DNA of 64,000 bases, from NCBI GenBank assembly GCA_963845495.1, contig CAWJTH010000079.1, positions 62,001 through 126,000 on the forward strand, read 5' to 3'. Positions 56,872-64,000 of the stretch are shown here, piece by piece (position 1 is the first letter of the stretch; each line of letters opens with the position of its first letter). Source of the DNA: JAZKFT01 sp963845495 (GTDB lineage: Bacteria > Bacteroidota > Bacteroidia > Chitinophagales > Chitinophagaceae). A program made the translations under genes and the position numbers. The notes under the pieces were generated by a model, which did not search any database, had not been told where the DNA came from, and saw only the letters and a list, made by a program, of their open reading frames with translations.

Positions 56872-57581
56872 AATGATGATGTGACGGCAAACATTCCAAG
56901 ATAGATGACGAAACGAGTTTGACCAAGCAGATGATTTTAAATATCATCATCTTTGCGGAAAGACGTTGTTGCATATTGTACACCTACCTAGATTGGGAAA
57001 GTGTAATAGACGGCGATTTGTATGTGCATGCCTACTGCCGGCACCGCTCCTCAAGCTTCGTCACACCCCCCGACAGGGTAACCGCTCCTATTGCCGAAAC
57101 ACCAACTTTGAAGGTCATAACCACAAATCAAGGATACTTAGGATAATCATGGCGGGGTAAACCCGCCGGGGTCACTACTTTCGCGGAAGGCATAAGACTG
57201 ACCAAGGGGATAGTCTGGAAAGGCAAACCACCTGTATTGCAATTTAATCCTGGTTGGGTTCAATTACCTACGCTTTGTTTCCCCAAGGCCTTGATAACTA
57301 ATTTGGTTTGATCTTTATCAAATGCTATATCTGCGAAAAACTGGTTGGAACAAGAAAGGTTGATGTAGACTGGTAAAGGTTTCAGTGCAAAAAAGCACTT
57401 GAATTTTATGTGATTGACTTTTAGGTAAATTCTCAAAAAAATGTACTGAGCCTTAACAGTTTTAAGAATGCAGGAGCAGATTACAGGGAGTTTAGAAACA
57501 TTATATTGCCACCGCACTTTATTTAATAGGCGTTAAAATGCTTTCCTTTCATCCTTTAAAGTGATATTTTCATCAAACGCA
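56872..57581. other. Long intergenic region, no supported gene
   Basis: About 710 bases between convergent genes. The left part (56880-57230) is fairly GC-rich and looks like old coding sequence (for example GVTTFAEGIRLTKGIVWKGK near 57170-57235, plus strand), but frames are broken and I recognise no family. A minus-strand frame at 57260-57517 ends in ADIAFDKDQTKLVIKALGK and is also unassigned. No tRNA, terminator or repeat was seen. Confidence 0.4.
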
Positions 57582-60500
57582 TTAATTTATACTTACCATT
57601 AATTTTTTTCGTACATCCAATTGTCCACAATTTACTGTAACAACGCCATTTTTTTCATTTGGATCAAAGATCCATTTTTTTGTTGCATGGCCATTTACAC
57701 TGATGGCATTTGGTTTTTGTTTACCATGCAAATACAGCTTGTAAAATCTTTTTTCTAACATGCCTTTATAGCCGCCTTTTATTGCCGATATGGAAACGGT
57801 GATATGTGCAAGTTTTTGTTTTACCGAAATATTCGTGGTTGCAAATACGCCTTTCCGATGTTCCCGGGTTAAACCGTCATCTTCATATAATTGGTAGTTG
57901 GTTATTCCATTCGGGTAAATGTCCAATGATAATGTATCCAACGGTTTCTCGCCATCATAATTCATTTTTGGATACATTGGGATGATTGATCCCGCTTTTA
58001 CAAACAACGGCAACTTATCCAATGGCGCAGCATAATTGTTCAGCCATTGTTTACCGGTAAATATTTTGCCATCCCAATAATCAACCCAGTTTCCTTCAGG
58101 CAAATAAATGCTATCACGCTTCCCTTCGCTTTTATAAACTGGTGCAACCAAAAAAGATTGGCCTAATAAATATTCATATTGAGTCAATTTTCCATAAGTA
58201 ACTGGGTCTTTGGGATATTCCAACACCAAGCCACGTACGGCCGGAACGCCCGTTTGATACGCCTCGTTCATAAGTGTGTACATGTACGGCGTCAACCGCA
58301 TTTTTAATTGCAAATATTTCCGGTTGATGGAAACAAACGGCTCGCCCTGCAAATAAGGTTGCTTGTCTTTTTTTGCCCAGCCACTCATTACCATAAAAAC
58401 GGGCGTAAAACATTTCCACTGCAGATCACGCACGTAGGTGGAATCGCTGCCACGGAAAATGCCATCCACATCGCCGGTTGCCGCATTAAAACCGCTCAAA
58501 CCAGAACCAATCAATGTTGGGATATGGAAACGGATATATTCCCAACTGCCACTTTGGTCGCCGCTCCAAACAGTGGAGTAATGCTGCGTTCCGGCCCAAC
58601 CCATTACACTCCAAACAAAACCACGGGCATCGCTATTGTCCTCGATTCCTTTGTAAGCGGCCTTGCACGCATCCAACGCATATTTGTAACCTGGTCCAAC
58701 CCAAGCCACATCTAACTTGCAAATCCTAGTGCCATATTGGCCAACTTCGGTGGCAATTTTACTAACGCCATTCTCCGTCCACAATCCAGTGTGGAAGCCG
58801 CGTTTGGCCAATTCCTTTACCACAGAATCCAGCTTTACATAACCACAACCGTAGCCATCGTTTGGTAAGATCCAACCGCGTGGCATATCGTTTTCAACAT
58901 ATTTATCAGCCACCGTTTTAATAACGGCAGGCGTGGTTTGAGGTTGTTTGTTGCGGTCTAATTTATTGTAGCAATTGGCATCGCCAATGCTCAATGCCCA
59001 TCTTGGCATTAGGAAAGGCTTGCCGGTTACGGTAGTATAATCGCCTAAAATATCTTTTAGTGATGGGCCATACAAATAAATGGCATCAAACCTATTTTCA
59101 TTGTGGATGAATTTCAGCGTGTCGCGGAAAAAATATTTACCTGCATCAAACGTGTTCCTTAAAACACCGTAACCAGCCGTACTCATGTAAAATGGTGCCG
59201 GGTTGGCACGGCCCCCGTCATCCCATCCACCGCCTTTTTCGATCAAGATTTCTTTATCACGATGGCTGAAATAACCATTCTGCATGCCGCATCCATAAAA
59301 ATATTCATCGGCATGGCGAAGCATCGATTGTGTTGTTTTCGCACCAAATAAAAGCGGTTTGTTTTCTTCCCAAATTGCTTTTGTATTGGTGGCATCAAAC
59401 ATGGCAAAACGCATTGGCGTTTTATAAATCCGAACCACGCAAAGCTTGCTTTGCAGTTTATAATAACCGCCTTCGTCAGTTGTTTTAATTATAGGTTTTT
59501 CTGTAGGATAATTAATCGCAATATCGCTGCCTGCTGGATCGGTGAAATTACCGTCTGGTGCTAACCAAATCCTAAAGATATCATCCCGGTAAAAAATTAC
59601 TTTGATCTTTGAAATACCAGCATCTACAACACTTTCATTGGCTGTGGATTTAAATGCAGTAACATTTCCCAATGCAGTTTCAGTGGCATTTATTTTAATT
59701 CTTAAAATATTATTATTTAGATTTTCATCACTTGGATAATTAACATGAAACAATAAATTATGGGTCGGCAATTTGGTTAGATCAATTACTGGGAACCGGA
59801 TATCCCGTTCTGTGTTCGCAGTAAAAATTCCTTTTGAAGCGGGGATGGTAACTTTCAATAATTCATCGCTATTATCCAATTTACAGGTAACATCAAAATC
59901 GGTATCAATATCTTTTGCACCGCTATTTTTTATGCGTAAAATAAATGCGTCGTTCTTTTTAAATGTATTCGATTCTTCGTTGTGGGAAACCAAACGCACC
60001 ACGCTTACATCGTTGTTGTAAGGCTCGGCCAGTTCGATATCGTCCACCATCCAATACCAACTAAAATATCCCCGCCAATAAAAGCGGATATACACTTTTG
60101 GTTGATTAGCGGCCCATTTGGTAATATTCAAATCTGCCTGTATTGGCTGGAACATATCCGTCGCCGCTGATGAATTGTGCATCACGTTTATATCATGCCA
60201 GTGAATACTATCGGTGCTGATGCCAACATATAACCCGGCACTATCGGCGGCTTTATAATTGTTGTATCGAAATGTTTGCTGGAAGCGCAACACCACTGCA
60301 TCTTTATTGCGGCAGTCAATTACTGGGCTTTGGATGTAAGCATCAGGATATTCCTTTTTCTTTTCCCACTTTGGCTGATCCTCATCCACCATATAACCGG
60401 CCTGATATTGTAAATGATAGCCGCGGCTTTTTGATGCGATGGGCGGTGCTTGTTGTTGGTATTGATAAGAGCCTGGATATGGTTGGTTTGTAACGATCCA

Positions 60501-60668
60501 CTCGCCCCCTTTTTTTGCGACGTCTACGTTTTTCCATCCTTCGGGTAATTTGTCCGATTTAAAATTTTCTTGCCAAAATACTTTTGGGTCTGGCAAATTT
60601 TTATTTTGGCCATTTGTAAATAAACACGCAAACTGGAGCAATAAGACCAAGAAAATATCTTTTTTCAT
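57582..60668 (-). CDS. Glycoside hydrolase family 31 with N-terminal beta-sandwich domain
   Basis: Start chosen at MKKDIFLVLLLQFACLF (60668), giving a signal peptide and a 1028-aa exported enzyme. Residues about 30-215 form a MAM/choice-of-anchor-like domain (FWQENFKSDKLPEGWKNVD, YIQSPVIDCRNKDAVVLRFQQTFRY, WMVDDIELAEPYNNDVSVV). A further beta domain leads to the GH31 core: GCGMQNGYFSHRDKEI, ANPAPFYMSTAGYGVLRNT, CKLDVAWVGPGY (nucleophile Asp in KLDVAW), TVWSGDQSGSWEYIRFHIP (acid/base Asp), GDVDGIFRGSD and the C-terminal beta domains. The family acts on alpha-glucosides, alpha-xylosides or transfers isomaltosyl groups. The KLDVAWVG form, rather than the common WxDMNE, recalls the transferase-like or alpha-1,3-acting branches, only by eye. 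A DUF2264 fragment lies upstream. Confidence 0.88.
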   Translation of the reverse strand: MKKDIFLVLLLQFACLFTNGQNKNLPDPKVFWQENFKSDKLPEGWKNVDVAKKGGEWIVTNQPYPGSYQYQQQAPPIASKSRGYHLQYQAGYMVDEDQPKWEKKKEYPDAYIQSPVIDCRNKDAVVLRFQQTFRYNNYKAADSAGLYVGISTDSIHWHDINVMHNSSAATDMFQPIQADLNITKWAANQPKVYIRFYWRGYFSWYWMVDDIELAEPYNNDVSVVRLVSHNEESNTFKKNDAFILRIKNSGAKDIDTDFDVTCKLDNSDELLKVTIPASKGIFTANTERDIRFPVIDLTKLPTHNLLFHVNYPSDENLNNNILRIKINATETALGNVTAFKSTANESVVDAGISKIKVIFYRDDIFRIWLAPDGNFTDPAGSDIAINYPTEKPIIKTTDEGGYYKLQSKLCVVRIYKTPMRFAMFDATNTKAIWEENKPLLFGAKTTQSMLRHADEYFYGCGMQNGYFSHRDKEILIEKGGGWDDGGRANPAPFYMSTAGYGVLRNTFDAGKYFFRDTLKFIHNENRFDAIYLYGPSLKDILGDYTTVTGKPFLMPRWALSIGDANCYNKLDRNKQPQTTPAVIKTVADKYVENDMPRGWILPNDGYGCGYVKLDSVVKELAKRGFHTGLWTENGVSKIATEVGQYGTRICKLDVAWVGPGYKYALDACKAAYKGIEDNSDARGFVWSVMGWAGTQHYSTVWSGDQSGSWEYIRFHIPTLIGSGLSGFNAATGDVDGIFRGSDSTYVRDLQWKCFTPVFMVMSGWAKKDKQPYLQGEPFVSINRKYLQLKMRLTPYMYTLMNEAYQTGVPAVRGLVLEYPKDPVTYGKLTQYEYLLGQSFLVAPVYKSEGKRDSIYLPEGNWVDYWDGKIFTGKQWLNNYAAPLDKLPLFVKAGSIIPMYPKMNYDGEKPLDTLSLDIYPNGITNYQLYEDDGLTREHRKGVFATTNISVKQKLAHITVSISAIKGGYKGMLEKRFYKLYLHGKQKPNAISVNGHATKKWIFDPNEKNGVVTVNCGQLDVRKKLMVSIN

Positions 60669-60772
60669 TTTTATTTTTGAAGGAGGACGCAAAGCATTAA
60701 ACTAATTTAATTAAAACATCTTTTTTTTATATTTGACATGCAATTATATGAATTCAAATTGCTAACGAACAA

Positions 60773-61340
60773 TTAATAATCAACGGCATAATCTTTTGGA
60801 AAAGGTTGCCCGGCCCAAGCTTTTTTTGAGGTCCAATCCGCGGCGGGTGAAGACCAAAATTCATCATCCGCAGGCAAACCCAACGGTAAAAATACCAACG
60901 ATGCAATATACATGCTGCCGGTGCTGGAATAATAATCGGCCAATGCTTCCTGTTTGTCGCCCAACAAACCTAAACGCAACCACCCTTTTTCTGTAAAGGT
61001 GGTTGGAATAAAAACATGCTTCATAACCGCAGTTAAAGCCGAACGAACTTGGGCGGGCGAAATATCTTTTGGGAGCTTATTTTCTAAAGCTAATTGTGCC
61101 AGTGGTTGAAATACACCCGTTTTGTAAGTTGATGAACGACCGACAACCAAGAAATAACCTTCAGGCGAAATAAACCTTTCTTGAAAGTGGGCGTATCGCT
61201 GCATCCGTTTGTAAGCTTTTTCGTATTCTTCCTTTGTCCTACGGCCTTTTTATCCATATAATTCCAATTACTCAAGTCATTTATTAATTGTTGAATTCTT
61301 GCAGCTGTAAAGATTTTGTTGCTGTCGAAGCTACTTTTTT
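60773..61340 (-). pseudogene. C-terminal fragment of a DUF2264 protein, frameshifted
   Basis: Main frame (60773-61204): RYAHFQERFISPEGYFLVVG, RSSTYKTGVFQPLAQLALEN, VFIPTTFTEKGWLRLGLLG and DDEFWSSPAADWTSKKAWAG, the C-terminal pattern of DUF2264 proteins, which are encoded near glycosidases in Bacteroidota. A one-base change near 61230 joins ARIQQLINDLSNWNYMDKK upstream. Before about 61340 the similarity ends, so half or more of the usual chain is absent. Start 105 bases from the GH31 gene on the same strand suggests they were once an operon. Confidence 0.65.
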
Positions 61341-61897
61341 ATATTGTTTAGGTGGTTTAAATTGCATAAAATTTCTTCTGTCCTTTTTTCTATTTGTGTC
61401 GAATCAAAATATCTTTGATTAGTTAAAGAAGATTTTGGATTTTCATGTTCATTGATAAACTCTTTTGACGTAATTGTTATCTCAGAATTCTGAGAAATTT
61501 TCCTTTGGCTATTCAACTGTGTACTAGGCTTAATTAAACGCAAACTATATTGAGAATAAAACGGCATTTCTATTTAAACCTAAGCATTATTTTAAACTAC
61601 AAAATAAAAATTTAACGAAATTCCTACGCTTAATCAGTAAATACCATGACAAAGAATCACAAAAATTATCATAGATACGAAAGTATCTGTAATGCGCAAA
61701 TAATGGCTCCTTTGAATAATTAAACAGCTTTTGAATTAAAAAAATATTGTCAGAAACATTTTTTTAATTAGACTAAAATGAACAGAACAACATTAGATAT
61801 TCATTTTAAAACGGCACTCTATCGATTTTTTTAGAATTCGAATACAATTAAAACTGAATCTAAATGCAACTTATTAAGTCTACACATATTTTACGAA
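61341..61897. other. AT-rich intergenic region between DUF2264 fragment and integrase
   Basis: Holds a 78-codon minus-strand frame (61331-61567) rich in Asn, Ser and Lys with no recognisable family; otherwise nothing. The high AT content and the abrupt loss of the DUF2264 gene make it a likely junction of an inserted segment. Confidence 0.4.
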
Positions 61898-62524
61898 TTA
61901 CCTAGAAAACGGATTGGCAATATCCTTCAAAATTTCATGCTTCCGATCTTTCCGTTTAACATCGTATACCTTATTCACCATAGCAACGGATGTATGACTA
62001 TTGAAATTTGCCGCTACTTGAGCTCCAAGCATGTCTACCACTTCAGTTGTGTTCAAATGCTTTAAAGAATAAAAATCGGCATCAATCTTTAAATCGCCTT
62101 TTACATGTCGCTTCCACCGCTTACTGATCTGGTCAGCACGGATAAGATTAGGTCCAGGAATAAGTCCATCACTGAACAGATAATCATCTTTGCTAGCAGC
62201 ATCTAAAACTTCTTGCCACAATGGTAAGGCTATTGATTTTATCGTCTTCCAAACTTCGGATTTAAAACGGCCGTTTATAATCGTAACTTTATAACGCTGG
62301 TTTACTAGGTCTACATGAGATGCTTTTATCTTTAACAATTCTGTACCCCTTGCACCGGAATGAAAGAAAATATTACAGAAGCGCCAGAACGAATAGGTTT
62401 TGTTTTTTAGGTGGGCATCTATCAGCACCATTTCTTCGGGCGTTGGCACTTCTCTTAATTTGACGACACAACGCTGTTTAGAAATTTCCCGTAATGGGTT
62501 TGTTTCACAAGCTTCGATCTCCAT
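61898..62524 (-). CDS. Tyrosine recombinase/integrase, N-terminally short
   Basis: A 208-aa catalytic half of a tyrosine-type integrase. It has the first catalytic Arg in FFHSGARGTELLKIK (Arg59), a beta-strand region with KVTIINGRFKSEVWKTI, the box DFYSLKHLNTTEVVDML (His, with Thr where Arg is common) and NSHTSVAMVNKVYDV (second His and catalytic Tyr). Residues 1-30 match the end of the core-binding region (TNPLREISKQRCV). An in-frame TAA lies four codons before the ATG, so the N-terminal half present in normal 350-400 aa integrases is missing or out of frame. It probably marks an old prophage or integrative element; activity is doubtful. Confidence 0.75.
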   Translation of the reverse strand: MEIEACETNPLREISKQRCVVKLREVPTPEEMVLIDAHLKNKTYSFWRFCNIFFHSGARGTELLKIKASHVDLVNQRYKVTIINGRFKSEVWKTIKSIALPLWQEVLDAASKDDYLFSDGLIPGPNLIRADQISKRWKRHVKGDLKIDADFYSLKHLNTTEVVDMLGAQVAANFNSHTSVAMVNKVYDVKRKDRKHEILKDIANPFSR

Positions 62525-62571
62525 TAAAATATCGATTTATTTCAAAGAATACGTATGCTAAAACAACCCCT

Positions 62572-62859
62572 TATTTACTGGCAATGTATGGATACAATGG
62601 GATTATAAAAGTGTCTTCCAACAATAGTTTTGGAGGCTCTTACATATTCAGTGGAACATACACTGGTGCTACATTTGGGGTTGGGCTTGACACAAGGTAA
62701 ACTTCATTGAAAAAGGGATATTGGTCGTTTGGGCTTTTGGTTCCTGTTAGACCAGGCTATAACGGTGACTATAATTATTTGAAAAACCAAGGCGTTACAT
62801 TTAATACACCGTCTTTGCCAATCTTATTTACAGTTGGATATAAGTTTGTACTTAATTAA
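62572..62859 (+). pseudogene. C-terminal fragment of an outer-membrane beta-barrel protein
   Basis: Alternating beta strands rich in Gly and aromatics: YLLAMYGYNGIIKVSSNNSF, GGSYIFSGTYTGATFGVGL, then a stop near 62700. A frame change near there leads to KGYWSFGLLVPVRPGYNGDY, TFNTPSLPILFTVGYKFVLN and the stop at 62859. The chain ends in Asn after an aromatic-containing final strand, as barrels often do. The 5' part is gone, cut off beside the integrase gene, which points to disruption by insertion or deletion. Confidence 0.5.
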
Positions 62860-63105
62860 CGCAAATTGCCGGTTTAAAAAATATTACTATTGTTACTGGA
62901 AAAAGTTTTGACAGATGACAAACTGAAAAACAGCCATTTGGATTTCTAGGCGCTATCGTCTCAGTAGCCTGTTAAATATGTGTTAAAGCAAGATGACGAG
63001 ACCGGGCGGATGGCGCATCTTGTCTAATCTTCCATTTAAGAAACCGCATCTTTCTTAAATAGGTTGATCGCATATTAGTAATCCATACCCGTTGCTTATC
63101 CAAAA

Positions 63106-64000
63106 CTATAATCTATTAATGGCCCTAAAATCCATGAGCTCAACATCCGGCGATAGGTAGCCTTCCTTTACGGGTTCTACTTTCATTAGGTCCGTACTAA
63201 GGTATTTTTTGTTGCTGTCGCAGAATATTGTTACTACGTTGTATTCATTCCCTTTTTGGTTTTGCAATTGTAATGCACCCAAAAAGTTTGCGCCAGATTA
63301 TATACCAACGGCTAGCCCCAATTGTTTGGCCAGCTTTTGCGCCATTAATATAGAATCGCCATCCGATGCTTTTATGACAGTCTCCAATTGGCCAAGCTGA
63401 ACGATTGCCGGTATGAATTCATCGGAAATGCCCTGTATCCTATGCGAACCGACCTTTTGACCGGTAGACAGCGTTGGCGATTCGGCGGGTTCCAATGGAT
63501 GGATCTTGATGGTTGGATTTCTTTTTTTCAGGAACCGGCCAACGCCCATTATTGTGCCGCCCGTGCCAACGCCTGCCACAAACGCATCCGGCGTTATGTC
63601 TTCCGATTGCAACTGCATCCATATTTCCTTAGCCGTTGTTTTTTCATGCGCTTCGGCATTGTACAGGTTCTCGAACTGTTTTGGCAAAAAGATGTCGGCA
63701 GATATGTTGGCCATTTCTTTGCTAAGGGCGATACTACCCAAAAACCCGCCTGCGGACTTGCTGACGAGGATCACTTCGGCGCCCAAGCTTTTAATGATGT
63801 CCATACGCTCTTTGCTCAACCAATCGGCATGATAATCTTTACGGGATGGCTCAATGCCCGGCCGATGGCGCTAAAAGAAATGCCTGTGTTGCCACTGGTT
63901 GCCTCAAGATCGTGTCGCCTTTCTTTATCTGGCCCGTGCGGTATGCTTTTTCCATGATGTACAAAGCCATCCTGTCCTTAATGCTCCCGGTAAGGTTATA
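63106..64000 (-). pseudogene. Cysteine synthase / beta-synthase family gene, broken, 5'-partial
   Basis: PLP-dependent enzyme that would make cysteine from O-acetylserine, running off the right edge. The PLP Lys is seen in NLTGSIKDRMALYIMEKAYR; the motif EATSGNTGISFSAIGRAL follows in another frame, then SKERMDIIKSLGAEVILV, VAGVGTGGTIMGVGRFLKK (phosphate loop), KIHPLEPAESP and GISDEFIP. Frame changes lie near 63830 and 63905. In addition, an in-frame TAA at 63298-63300 falls where Ser of the SSGAN motif belongs; beyond it the same frame continues SGANFLGALQLQNQ to a stop at 63106. One nonsense base plus two indels makes a pseudogene plausible, but the otherwise clean sequence also fits poor base quality near a contig end. 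Confidence 0.75.

Noticed and set aside
57260..57517. 85-codon minus-strand frame between the ABM and GH31 genes
   Set aside because: Only the last 35 residues look ordered and match nothing I can name; could be a gene remnant but not supportable.

Overview
The window reads as a chromosome segment from a Bacteroidota bacterium, most like the Chitinophagaceae. Evidence: two SusC/SusD pairs, two AraC-type hybrid two-component sensors (HTCS), many lipoproteins with a Cys-Lys-Lys lipobox, a type IX secretion (T9SS) C-terminal sorting domain, few Shine-Dalgarno sites, and AT-rich DNA over most of the window. No rRNA, tRNA or CRISPR array was seen.

Layout. (1) 1-5.1 kb: 3' end of an unknown gene, an Oar-like TonB-dependent receptor, and a gene-free stretch full of inverted repeats. 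(2) 5.1-16.3 kb, minus strand: a tight operon of FHA protein, 28-codon membrane ORF, PP2C phosphatase, two paralogous Ser/Thr kinases, a SEDS (FtsW/RodA) glycosyltransferase fused to a penicillin-binding transpeptidase, and a second FHA protein. This content matches the actinobacterial fhaA-fhaB-pstP-rodA-pbpA-pknA-pknB locus, but with the synthase fused and the kinase PASTA ectodomains replaced by a beta-sandwich. It is the most striking system here. (3) 16.6-32.6 kb: a polysaccharide utilisation locus (PUL) with GH35, GH105 and GH16 enzymes, a DUF5017-like lipoprotein, SusD, SusC and a divergent HTCS. (4) 32.7-40.6 kb: broken genes (BNR-repeat protein, two redoxins, an IS3-like OrfA), a Met-rich DUF6799-like protein, and an OmpR/histidine-kinase pair followed by a spondin-domain lipoprotein. 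(5) 40.7-55.7 kb: a fructan PUL with the gene content of the Bacteroides thetaiotaomicron levan locus: two GH32 enzymes, DUF4960 glycan-binding lipoprotein, SusD, SusC, fructokinase, sugar MFS porter and an HTCS with a periplasmic sugar-binding sensor. It looks richer in GC than the rest. (6) 55.7-64 kb: a carboxymuconolactone-decarboxylase-like protein, an antibiotic-biosynthesis-monooxygenase-like protein, a GH31 glycosidase, then decaying sequence: DUF2264 fragment, short integrase, outer-membrane barrel fragment and a broken cysteine synthase at the right edge.

How it works together (inference). The two PULs import and degrade glycans: surface enzymes and binding proteins cut and capture, SusCD imports, and the HTCS senses products. 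In the fructan locus the porter and kinase finish fructose uptake. The kinase/phosphatase/FHA operon probably couples an envelope signal to peptidoglycan synthesis by the fused synthase.

Caution: at least a dozen genes carry single-base frameshifts, mostly one extra base in a short run. Several sit in otherwise well-conserved genes, so many are probably sequencing or assembly errors. Merged gene models below assume that where noted.
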